From NCBI GenBank assembly GCA_035266845.1, contig DATFMP010000026.1, forward strand, positions 1-20,600: a DNA stretch of 20,600 nt, given 5' to 3'. The notes under the pieces are model-generated. The model searched no databases and had not been told where the DNA came from. It saw only the letters and a program-made list of their open reading frames with translations. Shown here piece by piece: positions 14,866 through 20,600 of the stretch. Source of the DNA: DATFMP01 sp035266845 (GTDB taxonomy: Bacteria; SAR324; JACQKK01). A program made the position numbers and the translations under genes. Within the stretch, counting starts at the first letter, position 1; each line of letters opens with the position of its first letter.

Positions 14866-15753
14866 CTAGGCGCCGTTGAAGCGGACGGTGCCCAGCCCGC
14901 TGACGTCGTAGCCTCCCAGTTCCGCGGCGCGTTCTCGGAAGGCGTCCGTGCGAGTGAAGGCTAGCAGGGCCTGGAAGGGCGGATCGAAGTACGCGCGGCG
15001 CTGCATGGCCAGATCGTAGCGCTCGCGGTGCAGGGGCAGGAACTCCAGCCGCAGTTGGTGCGCCACGGCCTCCACGGCGAGGCCGGCATCGGCACGACCC
15101 TCCAGGATGGCCAAGCCCACGTCCGTCTGGCTGCGGGCCACGCGAGGCAGCAGGTTCAGGGCTTCGGGGTCCACGCCCTCCGCGTGCAGCAGGTGCGCCA
15201 GCAGCAGGTGCGTGCCGGCATCCGGCTCGCGCTCCACGATGCGCGGGTGCTTGTCCCGCAGGTCTTTCACCGTGCGGATCTCCAGCGGATTGCCGGGTGC
15301 CAGCACGAGGCCCTGGGAGCGCCAAGCCCACTCGACGGCCACGAGCCCGCGGCCGCCCTCCAGTTTCTCCAGGGCCGGCACGTTGTAGTCACCGCTGGCG
15401 GGGTCGAGCACGTGCAGGCCGCAGACCTGGGCCTCGTGGGCGCGCAGGCGGCGCAGCCCGTCCAGGCTGCCGCCGGCCATCAGGGCCAAGCCGCAGGCCG
15501 ATTCGCGCAGGCTCCATTCCAGCAGGGGGTCGTGGCTGCCGGCTACCACGGGCGGTGCGTCGGGCAGCGGGGGCGGGGGCGCCTCTCCCGAGATATTGCC
15601 GGCGACCCAGCGGTCGATCAGGTCCTGGGGGAAGAGCCACTTGCCCGTCACCCGGCTGCACGGGATGCGACCCAGGCGCACAAGGTCATAGACCTTGCGC
15701 TGCTTGATGTTGAGGTAGTCCGCGACCTCGCGGACGTTCATCATCTTGGTCAC
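14866..15753 (-). CDS. HTH (excisionase-type) regulator with PBP-like ligand domain
   Basis: Likely oxyanion-sensing transcription factor of 295 residues. I chose GTG 15753, which has AGGTG 4 nt upstream; the in-frame ATG at 15744 is the alternative. Residues 4-49 form an excisionase/MerR-like winged helix (MNVREVADYLNIKQRKVYDLV, with the RIPCSRVTGKWLFPQDLIDRW tail usual in this group). A Pro-rich linker (about 54-65) leads to a periplasmic-binding-protein-like domain, without a signal peptide, from about residue 75 to the end. It includes LALMAGGSLDGLRRLRAHEA, GLHVLDPASGDYNVPALE and RQPD-like EREPDAGTHLLLAHLL. Such fusions are common beside mod and tup transporters and are annotated as molybdate- or tungstate-binding regulators. 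It converges on tupA. An activator or repressor role is not evident from sequence. Confidence 0.88.
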   Translation of the reverse strand: MTKMMNVREVADYLNIKQRKVYDLVRLGRIPCSRVTGKWLFPQDLIDRWVAGNISGEAPPPPLPDAPPVVAGSHDPLLEWSLRESACGLALMAGGSLDGLRRLRAHEAQVCGLHVLDPASGDYNVPALEKLEGGRGLVAVEWAWRSQGLVLAPGNPLEIRTVKDLRDKHPRIVEREPDAGTHLLLAHLLHAEGVDPEALNLLPRVARSQTDVGLAILEGRADAGLAVEAVAHQLRLEFLPLHRERYDLAMQRRAYFDPPFQALLAFTRTDAFRERAAELGGYDVSGLGTVRFNGA

Positions 15754-15965
15754 GCGACACCTGGAACGGTGCGGTGGCCCGGCTCGTGCGCAGCCTGGCG
15801 CAGGCCGGTGCCTCCCTGAACTACCACCTGCACCGTATCCCAATCGTCCGGCCGGGCAAAGCGCGCGCTGCGCGCAAGCCGTGGCGGAACGCACGGACCG
15901 GCGAGGCGGGCACTGCAAGCACCTCCGCGGGACTTCGCGCGTGGTCTGCCGGGTTGCCGCAGCGA

Positions 15966-16937
15966 TCAGAACTGCCAGGCCAGCGCCACCGAGTTCAGCG
16001 ACTCGGAGGACACCTGCAGGCCGGCGATGGAGTGCTTGCTGTTCTCGTAGCGCCAGGTGAGCGTGAGCCCGTTCAGCGGGGCGTAACCGAAGTCCGCGCT
16101 GTAGCCCTGCACGCGGGACTGGTTGGGACCCTGTCCGTCGATCGTGTAGCCGGCGTAGCCGAACAGCCAACTGCCCAGGATGCCCTCCGCCGTATAGAGG
16201 CTCTGGTCGTAGCCGGGGAGCACCACGAAGCCGGTGTTGTCCTTGTAGTCGTCGCGATGCAGGCGGTCTACCTCCAGGTGCCACACCAGCGTGCCACCGC
16301 CACGCAGCCCGATGCCGACCATGTTGTGCGACCGGTCGAACTGGCCGGTTTGGGCCAGCGGCGGGTTGCTGAGCGTCGCCTTCTCCTTGCCGTAGCCCGC
16401 GCCCAGGAAGAAGCCCTCGCTGAGCCGCCAGGACGCGCCCAGCGTCCACCCGCGCGCATCGGTCTCCTGCACGGGGCTGCCTGGGATCGTCGTGGCGTTC
16501 AGGTGCGTGACCCCGAAGCCCCAGGCCAGGGTGGTGGGCACGCTGAACGCGATGGCGCCGCTGGAGAGGTGCCGTTCCAGGTGCGGAGTAGGGGCGCCGG
16601 CGGGAAAGTCCACCTTGTAGTCCAGCCCGGCCACCGCGATGGAGGTGCGCTGCTCCACCCAGCGCAGGCCACCGAAGGTGCCCTTGTAGCTGGTGGATTT
16701 GCCGTCTACCTGGTCGGACTTGTGCCCGTTCAGCGTACCCCCGGCGATGCGCGAGGGCGCACCCCACTGCAGTGCCGCGGGATTGTCCGGCACGATGTTG
16801 TTGGAGGGCGTGATGGCTTCACGCGAATCGTAGAGGCGGACGGCAACCGGCCCGATCTCGGGCACGGCCACCTGGGCCCGCGCCCAGGGAGTGCCATATG
16901 CCAACAGCAGCGCCAGCAGTGCAACGGTCTTGCGCAT
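15966..16937 (-). CDS. probable outer-membrane beta-barrel protein, family unknown
   Basis: Exported protein of 323 residues. The ATG at 16937 is preceded by GAGGA with good spacing; upstream in-frame starts would bury the signal peptide. The signal is MRKTVALLALLLAYG ending WARA before QVAVPEIG. The mature part is built of alternating, aromatic- and Gly-rich strands (WVEQRTSIAVAGLDYKVDF, LTLTWRYENSKHS, GLGAGYGKEKATL-like segments) with polar turns, and ends VALAWQF. A terminal Phe is the usual BAM recognition residue. The size would allow roughly 12-14 strands. I recognise no named family. It precedes the HTH-PBP regulator gene by 212 bp on the same strand and has its own promoter-like sequence. 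A link to oxyanion uptake is positional inference only; a simple structural or hydrophobic-compound channel is equally possible. Confidence 0.8.
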   Translation of the reverse strand: MRKTVALLALLLAYGTPWARAQVAVPEIGPVAVRLYDSREAITPSNNIVPDNPAALQWGAPSRIAGGTLNGHKSDQVDGKSTSYKGTFGGLRWVEQRTSIAVAGLDYKVDFPAGAPTPHLERHLSSGAIAFSVPTTLAWGFGVTHLNATTIPGSPVQETDARGWTLGASWRLSEGFFLGAGYGKEKATLSNPPLAQTGQFDRSHNMVGIGLRGGGTLVWHLEVDRLHRDDYKDNTGFVVLPGYDQSLYTAEGILGSWLFGYAGYTIDGQGPNQSRVQGYSADFGYAPLNGLTLTWRYENSKHSIAGLQVSSESLNSVALAWQF

Positions 16938-17010
16938 GGTGTTCCTCGCTGACGGCGGCCGCCCCCGCCCCATTGTGGCGGCCTGCGACCGCACGAAGCC
17001 TCCTGTTGCT

Positions 17011-17039
17011 ATTATCTCATCGGAGGGATGGCCGCGAAA
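17011..17039 (-). promoter_or_regulatory. promoter candidate of the outer-membrane protein gene
   Basis: On the minus strand TTTCGC (17034-17039), 17 nt, then GATAAT (17011-17016). The -10 box is good and the -35 box poor, as in activator-dependent promoters. Predicted start near 17004, giving a leader of about 67 nt with GAGGA before the ATG at 16937. A 16-bp palindrome lies 3 bp upstream of the -35 box. Confidence 0.5.
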
Positions 17040-17042
17040 CTT

Positions 17043-17058
17043 GACCGGTTCACCGGTC
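17043..17058. promoter_or_regulatory. 16-bp palindrome, candidate activator site
   Basis: GACCGGT (17043-17049), TC, ACCGGTC (17052-17058): exact 7-bp inverted arms with a 2-bp centre. It is centred about 46 bp upstream of the predicted start of the outer-membrane protein transcript, where activators commonly bind, and next to a weak -35 box. The binding protein is unknown; the sequence differs from the ATGCAT pair upstream of tupB. Confidence 0.45.
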
Positions 17059-17429
17059 GGTGCGCCCCGTGTTCGTCTCCCGCTGCCCGCTTCCGCCTTC
17101 ACCCTGCTGCAACCGTTGCGCCAGGGGCAGTCACAGCGCGCGAAGCCGCCCGCGGCAGGGCTTGCGGGTCGTGCGGACGATGCCGGAGGAACGGGTGGTC
17201 AGCGTCAGGTGTGGGGAGAACGCCACGGCCTGTCGCCAATGCGCCACATCGCGGGTGGCGACGGATCGTGGTTGCCAGGGATGAGAAGCGGGAGCCGTCG
17301 CTCGATGGAGGGGCCCCGCAGGCCCGGCCCGTCATCGCAAGAGGAATACCGGAGGGGGCGGCTCTTCCTCGACGGCCGGACCTGCAAGGGTTTACCAGTG
17401 GTCGATGCCGCATTGGGAACGGCGCGGTA
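17059..17429. other. intergenic stretch with nothing recognised
   Basis: About 370 bp between the outer-membrane protein promoter region and the end of the small ORF at 17430. Open frames on both strands are Arg/Pro/Gly-rich background with no family resemblance or ribosome site. I see no repeat or convincing hairpin here. It could be a decayed gene. Confidence 0.5.
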
Positions 17430-17612
17430 TTAACCGTCTTTGGGCCGCAACAACTCGTCCATGCGCTCCAGGCTCAGGCCGAAGGCCCTGGCCATGCGCC
17501 CGTAGTCTTCTTCCCGCACCCCCAGGGGGTCGGCGTCGTCATCTGGCGTCGCATCGGCTTGCAGCGCGATCTCCACCAAGGCGCCGATGTCCTGCTCGCC
17601 CTTCGCGTCCAT
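17430..17612 (-). CDS. small acidic protein, 60 residues, unknown
   Basis: No family recognised. It begins MDAKGEQDIGALVEIALQAD, has a very acidic middle (TPDDDADP) and ends in an apparent amphipathic helix (REEDYGRMARAFGLSLERMDELL, RPKDG). There is no signal or membrane segment. In GC-rich DNA most false frames are Arg/Pro-rich; this one is acidic and balanced, which supports coding. GGGAG precedes the ATG with a short 3-nt spacing, and a good promoter-like sequence lies about 95 nt upstream of the start codon. The size and charge would suit a small adaptor or regulatory protein, but nothing more can be said. Divergent from glpD. Confidence 0.55.
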   Translation of the reverse strand: MDAKGEQDIGALVEIALQADATPDDDADPLGVREEDYGRMARAFGLSLERMDELLRPKDG

Positions 17613-17713
17613 GTGCTCCCGTGCCTCGATCCCTGAGTCGGGTTGATGCCCGCGGTGTCGCGTGCCGCGGAAACCGGGCCGGCCGCTCGCGTCACCAATT
17701 GCCTGCCCAGACA

Positions 17714-17742
17714 GTATCGCTTAGCGCGCAAGAAAAATCAAT
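17714..17742 (-). promoter_or_regulatory. promoter of the small acidic ORF, with AT-rich upstream element
   Basis: On the minus strand TTGATT (17737-17742), exactly 17 nt, then GATACT (17714-17719). Directly upstream (17743-17770) lies one of the most AT-rich patches of the window, with TTTTTATTT, resembling an UP element. Predicted start about 17707. The same patch might also serve rightward transcription toward glpD. Confidence 0.5.
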
Positions 17743-17857
17743 GAAATGGCCTTTTTATTTCAATATCAGATCGTTGCGGCATCGGCGCCGATGGCTTGCG
17801 GCAGGCGGCAGGCGATGGCGCCGCCGCGGGGGCCCCTCTTCCGGCGGTGGGCGGCCA

Positions 17858-17866
17858 TGCTAGGAT
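17858..17866 (+). promoter_or_regulatory. extended -10 promoter candidate for glpD
   Basis: TGCTAGGAT has the extended -10 TGn before TAGGAT (17861-17866). No good -35 box is present at 17 nt, which extended -10 promoters tolerate. Start predicted near 17873, leaving a leader of about 32 nt with GGAG before the glpD ATG. Confidence 0.35.
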
Positions 17867-17904
17867 GGGAGCGAGGGGCACCCTACCATGGCGGAGCGAC
17901 AGGC

Positions 17905-19464
17905 ATGCCGGAACGCGATCCCATCGACCTGCTGATCATCGGCGGCGGCATCAACGGCGTCGGCGTGGCCCGCGATGCCGTGGGCCGCGGGCTTTCCGTG
18001 CTGCTGTGCGAGCAGGCGGACCTGGCCAGCGGTACTTCCTCGGCCAGCAGCAAGCTGATCCACGGCGGCCTGCGCTACCTGGAGCAGTACGAGTTTCGCC
18101 TCGTGCGCGAGGCCCTGGCGGAGCGCGAGGTGCTGCTGGGCGTGGCGCCGCACATCATCTGGCCACTGCGCTTCGTGCTGCCGCACGACCGCACGCTGCG
18201 TCCGGCCTGGATGATCCGCGTGGGCATGTTCCTCTACGATCACCTGACGTGGCGGCACCGGCTGCCCGGCTCGCGGGGCCTGCGCCTGCCCGGTACGCCG
18301 GAGGGCGCCCCGCTGGCGGCGCGCGTGCGGCGGGGCTTCGCGTACTCGGACTGCTGGGTGGACGACAGCCGGCTGGTGGTGCTCAATGCGCTGGGCGCCG
18401 CCGAGCGTGGGGCGACGATCCTCACGCGCACCCGCTTTGCCGGGGCCCGGCGCGAAGGCGGCTATTGGGTGGCCACGCTGGAGGACACCGTGGCCGGCGG
18501 CACGCGCACCGTGCGGGCCCGCGCGCTGGTCAACGCGGCGGGGCCGTGGATCGGGCAGGTGATGCAGCAGGGCTTCGCCCAGCGCGACTACCGGCACCTG
18601 GCGCTGGTGAAGGGCAGCCACATCGTCGTGCCGCGCCTGCACGCGGGCGACCATGCCTACATCCTGCAGCACACGGACGGGCGGGTGGTCTTCATCATCC
18701 CCTTCCTCGAGCGCTTCAGCCTCATCGGCACGACGGACGTGCCGTTCCATGGCGATCCGGCCCAGGCGGAGTGCACGCCCGGCGAGGTGGCCTATCTCTG
18801 CGAGGCGGTGAACCGCTACCTGGCGCGGCCGGTGGACACACGGGACGTCGTGTGGAGCTACGCGGGCGTGCGGCCCCTGTACAACGACGACGAGAGCGAC
18901 CCCTCGGCCATCAGCCGCGAGTACGTGCTGGAGCTGGAGGGTGGCCCCGACGTGGCGCCCCTGCTCTCGCTGATCGGCGGCAAGATCACCGCCTACCGGC
19001 AGGTGGCCGAGCGCGCGCTGGACAAGCTGCGGCCGTGGTTCCCGGCCGCGGGGCCGGCGTGGACCGACCGCACGCCCCTGCCCGGCGGCGATCTGCCCGG
19101 CGGGGACTTCGACGGCTTCCTGGCGGCGCTACGGGCGCGGCGGCCCTGGCTGCCGGCGGATCTGGCGCGGCGCCTGGCGCGGGCCTATGGCTCGCGGGTG
19201 GAGCGGGCGCTGGGCGATGCGACGAGCCTGGAGGGCCTGGGGCGGCCCTTTGGTGGCGGGCTGTACGAATGCGAGGTGCGCTACCTGGTGAGCCACGAAT
19301 GGGCCCGCAGCGCCGAGGACGTGCTGTGGCGCCGCAGCAAGCTGGGGCTCTTCCTCACACCTCACGAGGCGCAGGTGCTGGCGCGCTGGATGGAGGAACA
19401 GGGCCTGACCAGCGCCCCGCCGGCCGCCGCCGGGCCGGCGGCGGCACGCCACGCGGGCGACTGA
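17905..19464 (+). CDS. glpD: aerobic glycerol-3-phosphate dehydrogenase
   Basis: FAD-dependent, membrane-associated enzyme of 519 residues that oxidises sn-glycerol-3-phosphate to dihydroxyacetone phosphate and passes electrons to quinone. The ATG at 17905 has GGAG 8 nt upstream and places the FAD dinucleotide motif LLIIGGGINGVGVARDA (9-25) at the usual position; earlier in-frame sequence is non-coding-like. Other GlpD landmarks are SGTSSASSKLIHGGLRYLE, LVNAAGPWIG, LVKGSHIVVP, VFIIPFLERFSLIGTTDVP, WSYAGVRPLYNDD and LLSLIGGKITAYRQVAE. The C-terminal helical domain has YEVRYLVSHEWARSAEDVLWRRSKLGL-like sequence (CEVRYLVSHEWA, DVLWRRSKLGL). Length fits E. coli GlpD (about 500), with a short Ala/Pro-rich tail extra. 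No glpK, glpF or glpR lies beside it in the window, so it seems to be transcribed alone. Confidence 0.96.
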   Translation: MPERDPIDLLIIGGGINGVGVARDAVGRGLSVLLCEQADLASGTSSASSKLIHGGLRYLEQYEFRLVREALAEREVLLGVAPHIIWPLRFVLPHDRTLRPAWMIRVGMFLYDHLTWRHRLPGSRGLRLPGTPEGAPLAARVRRGFAYSDCWVDDSRLVVLNALGAAERGATILTRTRFAGARREGGYWVATLEDTVAGGTRTVRARALVNAAGPWIGQVMQQGFAQRDYRHLALVKGSHIVVPRLHAGDHAYILQHTDGRVVFIIPFLERFSLIGTTDVPFHGDPAQAECTPGEVAYLCEAVNRYLARPVDTRDVVWSYAGVRPLYNDDESDPSAISREYVLELEGGPDVAPLLSLIGGKITAYRQVAERALDKLRPWFPAAGPAWTDRTPLPGGDLPGGDFDGFLAALRARRPWLPADLARRLARAYGSRVERALGDATSLEGLGRPFGGGLYECEVRYLVSHEWARSAEDVLWRRSKLGLFLTPHEAQVLARWMEEQGLTSAPPAAAGPAAARHAGD

Positions 19465-19484
19465 TGCGCCCGCTTCCGCGGCGG

Positions 19485-19504
19485 CCCAGGCTCTGCCGCC
19501 TGGG
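19485..19504. terminator. hairpin after glpD
   Basis: CCCAGGC (19485-19491) pairs with GCCTGGG (19498-19504) around a 6-nt loop, 20 bp after the glpD stop. No T-run follows, so intrinsic termination is doubtful. It is the first of two stems in the gap between the convergent glpD and FKBP genes. Confidence 0.45.
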
Positions 19505-19513
19505 GACGGCGGC

Positions 19514-19536
19514 GACCCGCCCGGATGCGGCGGGTC
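19514..19536. terminator. second hairpin between glpD and FKBP genes
   Basis: GACCCGCC (19514-19521) pairs exactly with GGCGGGTC (19529-19536) around a 7-nt loop. It lies 19 bp past the FKBP stop on the minus strand and 49 bp past the glpD stop, so it could stop both transcripts. In the minus direction TTTT precedes rather than follows the stem. Confidence 0.45.
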
Positions 19537-19555
19537 ACGCAAAAGGGCGGTGCGA

Positions 19556-20269
19556 CTACTTCTTCTTCTCGTTGCCGGGTGCTTCCACCTTGAGCAGCTC
19601 GATGTCGAACACGAGCGTCTCGTTGGGGCCGATCTTGCCGCCCGCCCCGCGCTCGCCGTAGGCGAGATCCGGCGGAATCCAGACGCGGTACTTGCTGCCC
19701 ACCTTCATGAGCTGCAGCGCCTCCGTCCAGCCCGGGATGACGCCGCTGACCGGAAACTGCGCCGGCTGGCCGCGATCGTAGGAGCTATCGAACACCGTAT
19801 CGTCCAGCAGCGTGCCCCTGTAGTGGGCGGTCACCAGGCTGTCCGGCTTGGGCGTCGCGCCGGTGCCCTGCTTGATGACCTTGTACTCCAGCCCGCTGGC
19901 CGTGGTGTGCACGCCCTTCTTCTTCTTGTTGGCCGCCAGGAAGGCCTCGCCCTTCTTCTTGTTTTCGGTGGCCTCCTTGTCGTGCGCGGCCTTGGCCTTG
20001 GCACGGCGGTCCATCTGGAAGGCGAAGAGCACCTCCTTCACTTCCTTATCGGTCAGGAGCTGCTTGCCCCCGCCCAGGGCATCGCGCAGACCCAGCATGA
20101 ACTTGTCGGGCTCCACCGGAATGTCCTGTTGCTTCAGGTTGTGCCCAACGCTGAGCCCGATGCTGTAGCTCACCTTGTCCTGGTCGGTCTTGAGCGGGCC
20201 CTTGTCCTGCGCATAGGCCTGCCCGGCTACCAGCGCGCATCCCAGCAGCGCTGCGATCACAATTCTCAT
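19556..20269 (-). CDS. FKBP-type peptidyl-prolyl isomerase, Mip/FkpA-like
   Basis: Periplasmic or surface peptidyl-prolyl cis-trans isomerase of 237 residues that assists folding of exported proteins. The ATG at 20269 starts a signal peptide (MRIVIAALLGCALVAGQ, AYA cleavage before QDKG); a GGGAGA lies about 9 nt upstream. The mature N-terminal region (DKVSYSIGLSVGHNLKQQ, then GLRDALGGGKQLLTDKEV) is the Mip/FkpA dimerisation domain, followed by a Lys-rich helix (KKKGEAFLAANKKKKGV) and the FKBP domain (about 120-230) with GLEYKVIKQGTG, VTAHYRGTLLDDTVFDSSYDRG, FPVSGVIPGWTEALQLMKVG, IPPDLAYGERGAGGKIGPN and TLVFDIELL. These include the Tyr, Phe-Asp, Val-Ile, Trp and Tyr residues of the FKBP pocket. 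A possible lipobox (LLGC) overlaps the signal, so a lipoprotein is conceivable. Mip versus FkpA naming is not decided. Confidence 0.94.
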   Translation of the reverse strand: MRIVIAALLGCALVAGQAYAQDKGPLKTDQDKVSYSIGLSVGHNLKQQDIPVEPDKFMLGLRDALGGGKQLLTDKEVKEVLFAFQMDRRAKAKAAHDKEATENKKKGEAFLAANKKKKGVHTTASGLEYKVIKQGTGATPKPDSLVTAHYRGTLLDDTVFDSSYDRGQPAQFPVSGVIPGWTEALQLMKVGSKYRVWIPPDLAYGERGAGGKIGPNETLVFDIELLKVEAPGNEKKK

Positions 20270-20600
20270 CTGGCAGTGTCTCCCGGTGAGCGGGGTTCGT
20301 GAAAGGTCTCGCGGGGTTCGCGGGTGTGGCGCGTGGCCGTCGGTTCGGCCCCGGCACTGGCCCCCCTGCGCCGCGGACCCCTTTCGTTCATCCACCCAGG
20401 CTAGCAAGGGAACGGGCAAAAGGGAAAAGCAATCCGGCCCGGGCAGGCTCCCTGCACCCGCATTGGCTTCCTTTCGCAATTTCCCTCCGCTGACCCGCAA
20501 AGGCCCGTCGGACGCGCCTTCGCGGCCAGGACCATCCTACCGCAGGGGGCCGCCGGGCGCAGCGGAAGAATGCGGACAAAGGCGGGCATGAGCCGGGCAT
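20270..20600. other. upstream region of the FKBP gene, nothing else recognised
   Basis: Open frames here are Arg/Pro-rich background. A minus-strand patch near 20395-20440 is richer in T (TTGCTTTTCCCTTTTGCCCG, then TTGCTAGCCT); its TGCTAGCCT resembles an extended -10 box and could be the FKBP promoter, but the match is weak. The start codon would then be roughly 120 nt downstream. Confidence 0.3.

Noticed and set aside
15754..16767. N-terminal extension of the HTH-PBP regulator through the outer-membrane protein gene
   Set aside because: The extension is a shadow of the barrel gene; a ribosome site and the HTH start sit at 15753.
17746..17904. N-terminal extension of GlpD
   Set aside because: It covers an AT-rich promoter-like patch and adds sequence absent from GlpD; ATG 17905 has a ribosome site and places the FAD motif correctly.
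1..20600. tRNA, rRNA, CRISPR array, insertion sequence or prophage
   Set aside because: No cloverleaf, rRNA-like stretch, regular repeat-spacer series, transposase, integrase or terminal inverted repeats were seen.
20388..20600. Minus-strand open frame at the right edge
   Set aside because: Arg/Pro/Cys-rich background sequence, no ribosome site, and it would not lead into the FKBP signal peptide.

Overview
The window is a GC-rich bacterial chromosome segment. Outer-membrane and LPS-type functions (an O-antigen ligase-like protein, a beta-barrel protein ending in Phe, a periplasmic FKBP isomerase, an anhydro-MurNAc kinase) point to a Gram-negative Pseudomonadota. The GlpD, AnmK and Mip/FkpA-like proteins fit Gammaproteobacteria best; I cannot name the genus. 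There are 17 well-supported protein genes and one plausible small one. I see no rRNA, tRNA, CRISPR array, transposase or phage gene.

Layout. (1) 2-3356, plus strand: the end of a surface-polysaccharide cluster, with a DegT-type sugar aminotransferase cut by the window edge, a cupin-type dTDP-sugar 3,4-ketoisomerase-like protein and two GT2 glycosyltransferases, all tightly coupled. A convergent O-antigen ligase/polymerase-like membrane protein follows (3402-4754, minus). (2) 4755-5627: about 870 bp without a credible gene, holding a perfect palindrome, a strong hairpin and two promoter-like sequences. (3) 5628-6455, plus: a TANGO2/NRDE-family protein. (4) 6524-11923, minus: PMCA-like P-type ATPase, hotdog thioesterase, small cupin, an unrecognised 97-residue protein and AnmK. 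(5) 12441-14783, plus: a tungstate-type ABC importer in the order tupB-tupC-tupA. It faces a minus-strand pair at 14866-16937: a regulator joining an excisionase-type HTH to a periplasmic-binding-protein-like domain, and a probable outer-membrane beta-barrel protein. (6) 17430-17612, minus: a small acidic ORF behind a good promoter-like sequence. (7) 17905-19464, plus: aerobic glycerol-3-phosphate dehydrogenase GlpD. (8) 19556-20269, minus: a Mip/FkpA-like FKBP isomerase.

How they work together. The first block should make dTDP-3-amino-3,6-dideoxyhexose and build or attach a glycan that uses it. The tup block should bind tungstate (or molybdate) in the periplasm and import it, with the neighbouring HTH-PBP protein as the likely oxyanion-sensing regulator. 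The adjacent beta-barrel protein, which has its own promoter-like sequence and a 16-bp palindrome, is the best candidate for something undescribed: a possible outer-membrane step for oxyanion entry. That link rests on position only. The rest of the window looks like ordinary housekeeping and envelope genes.
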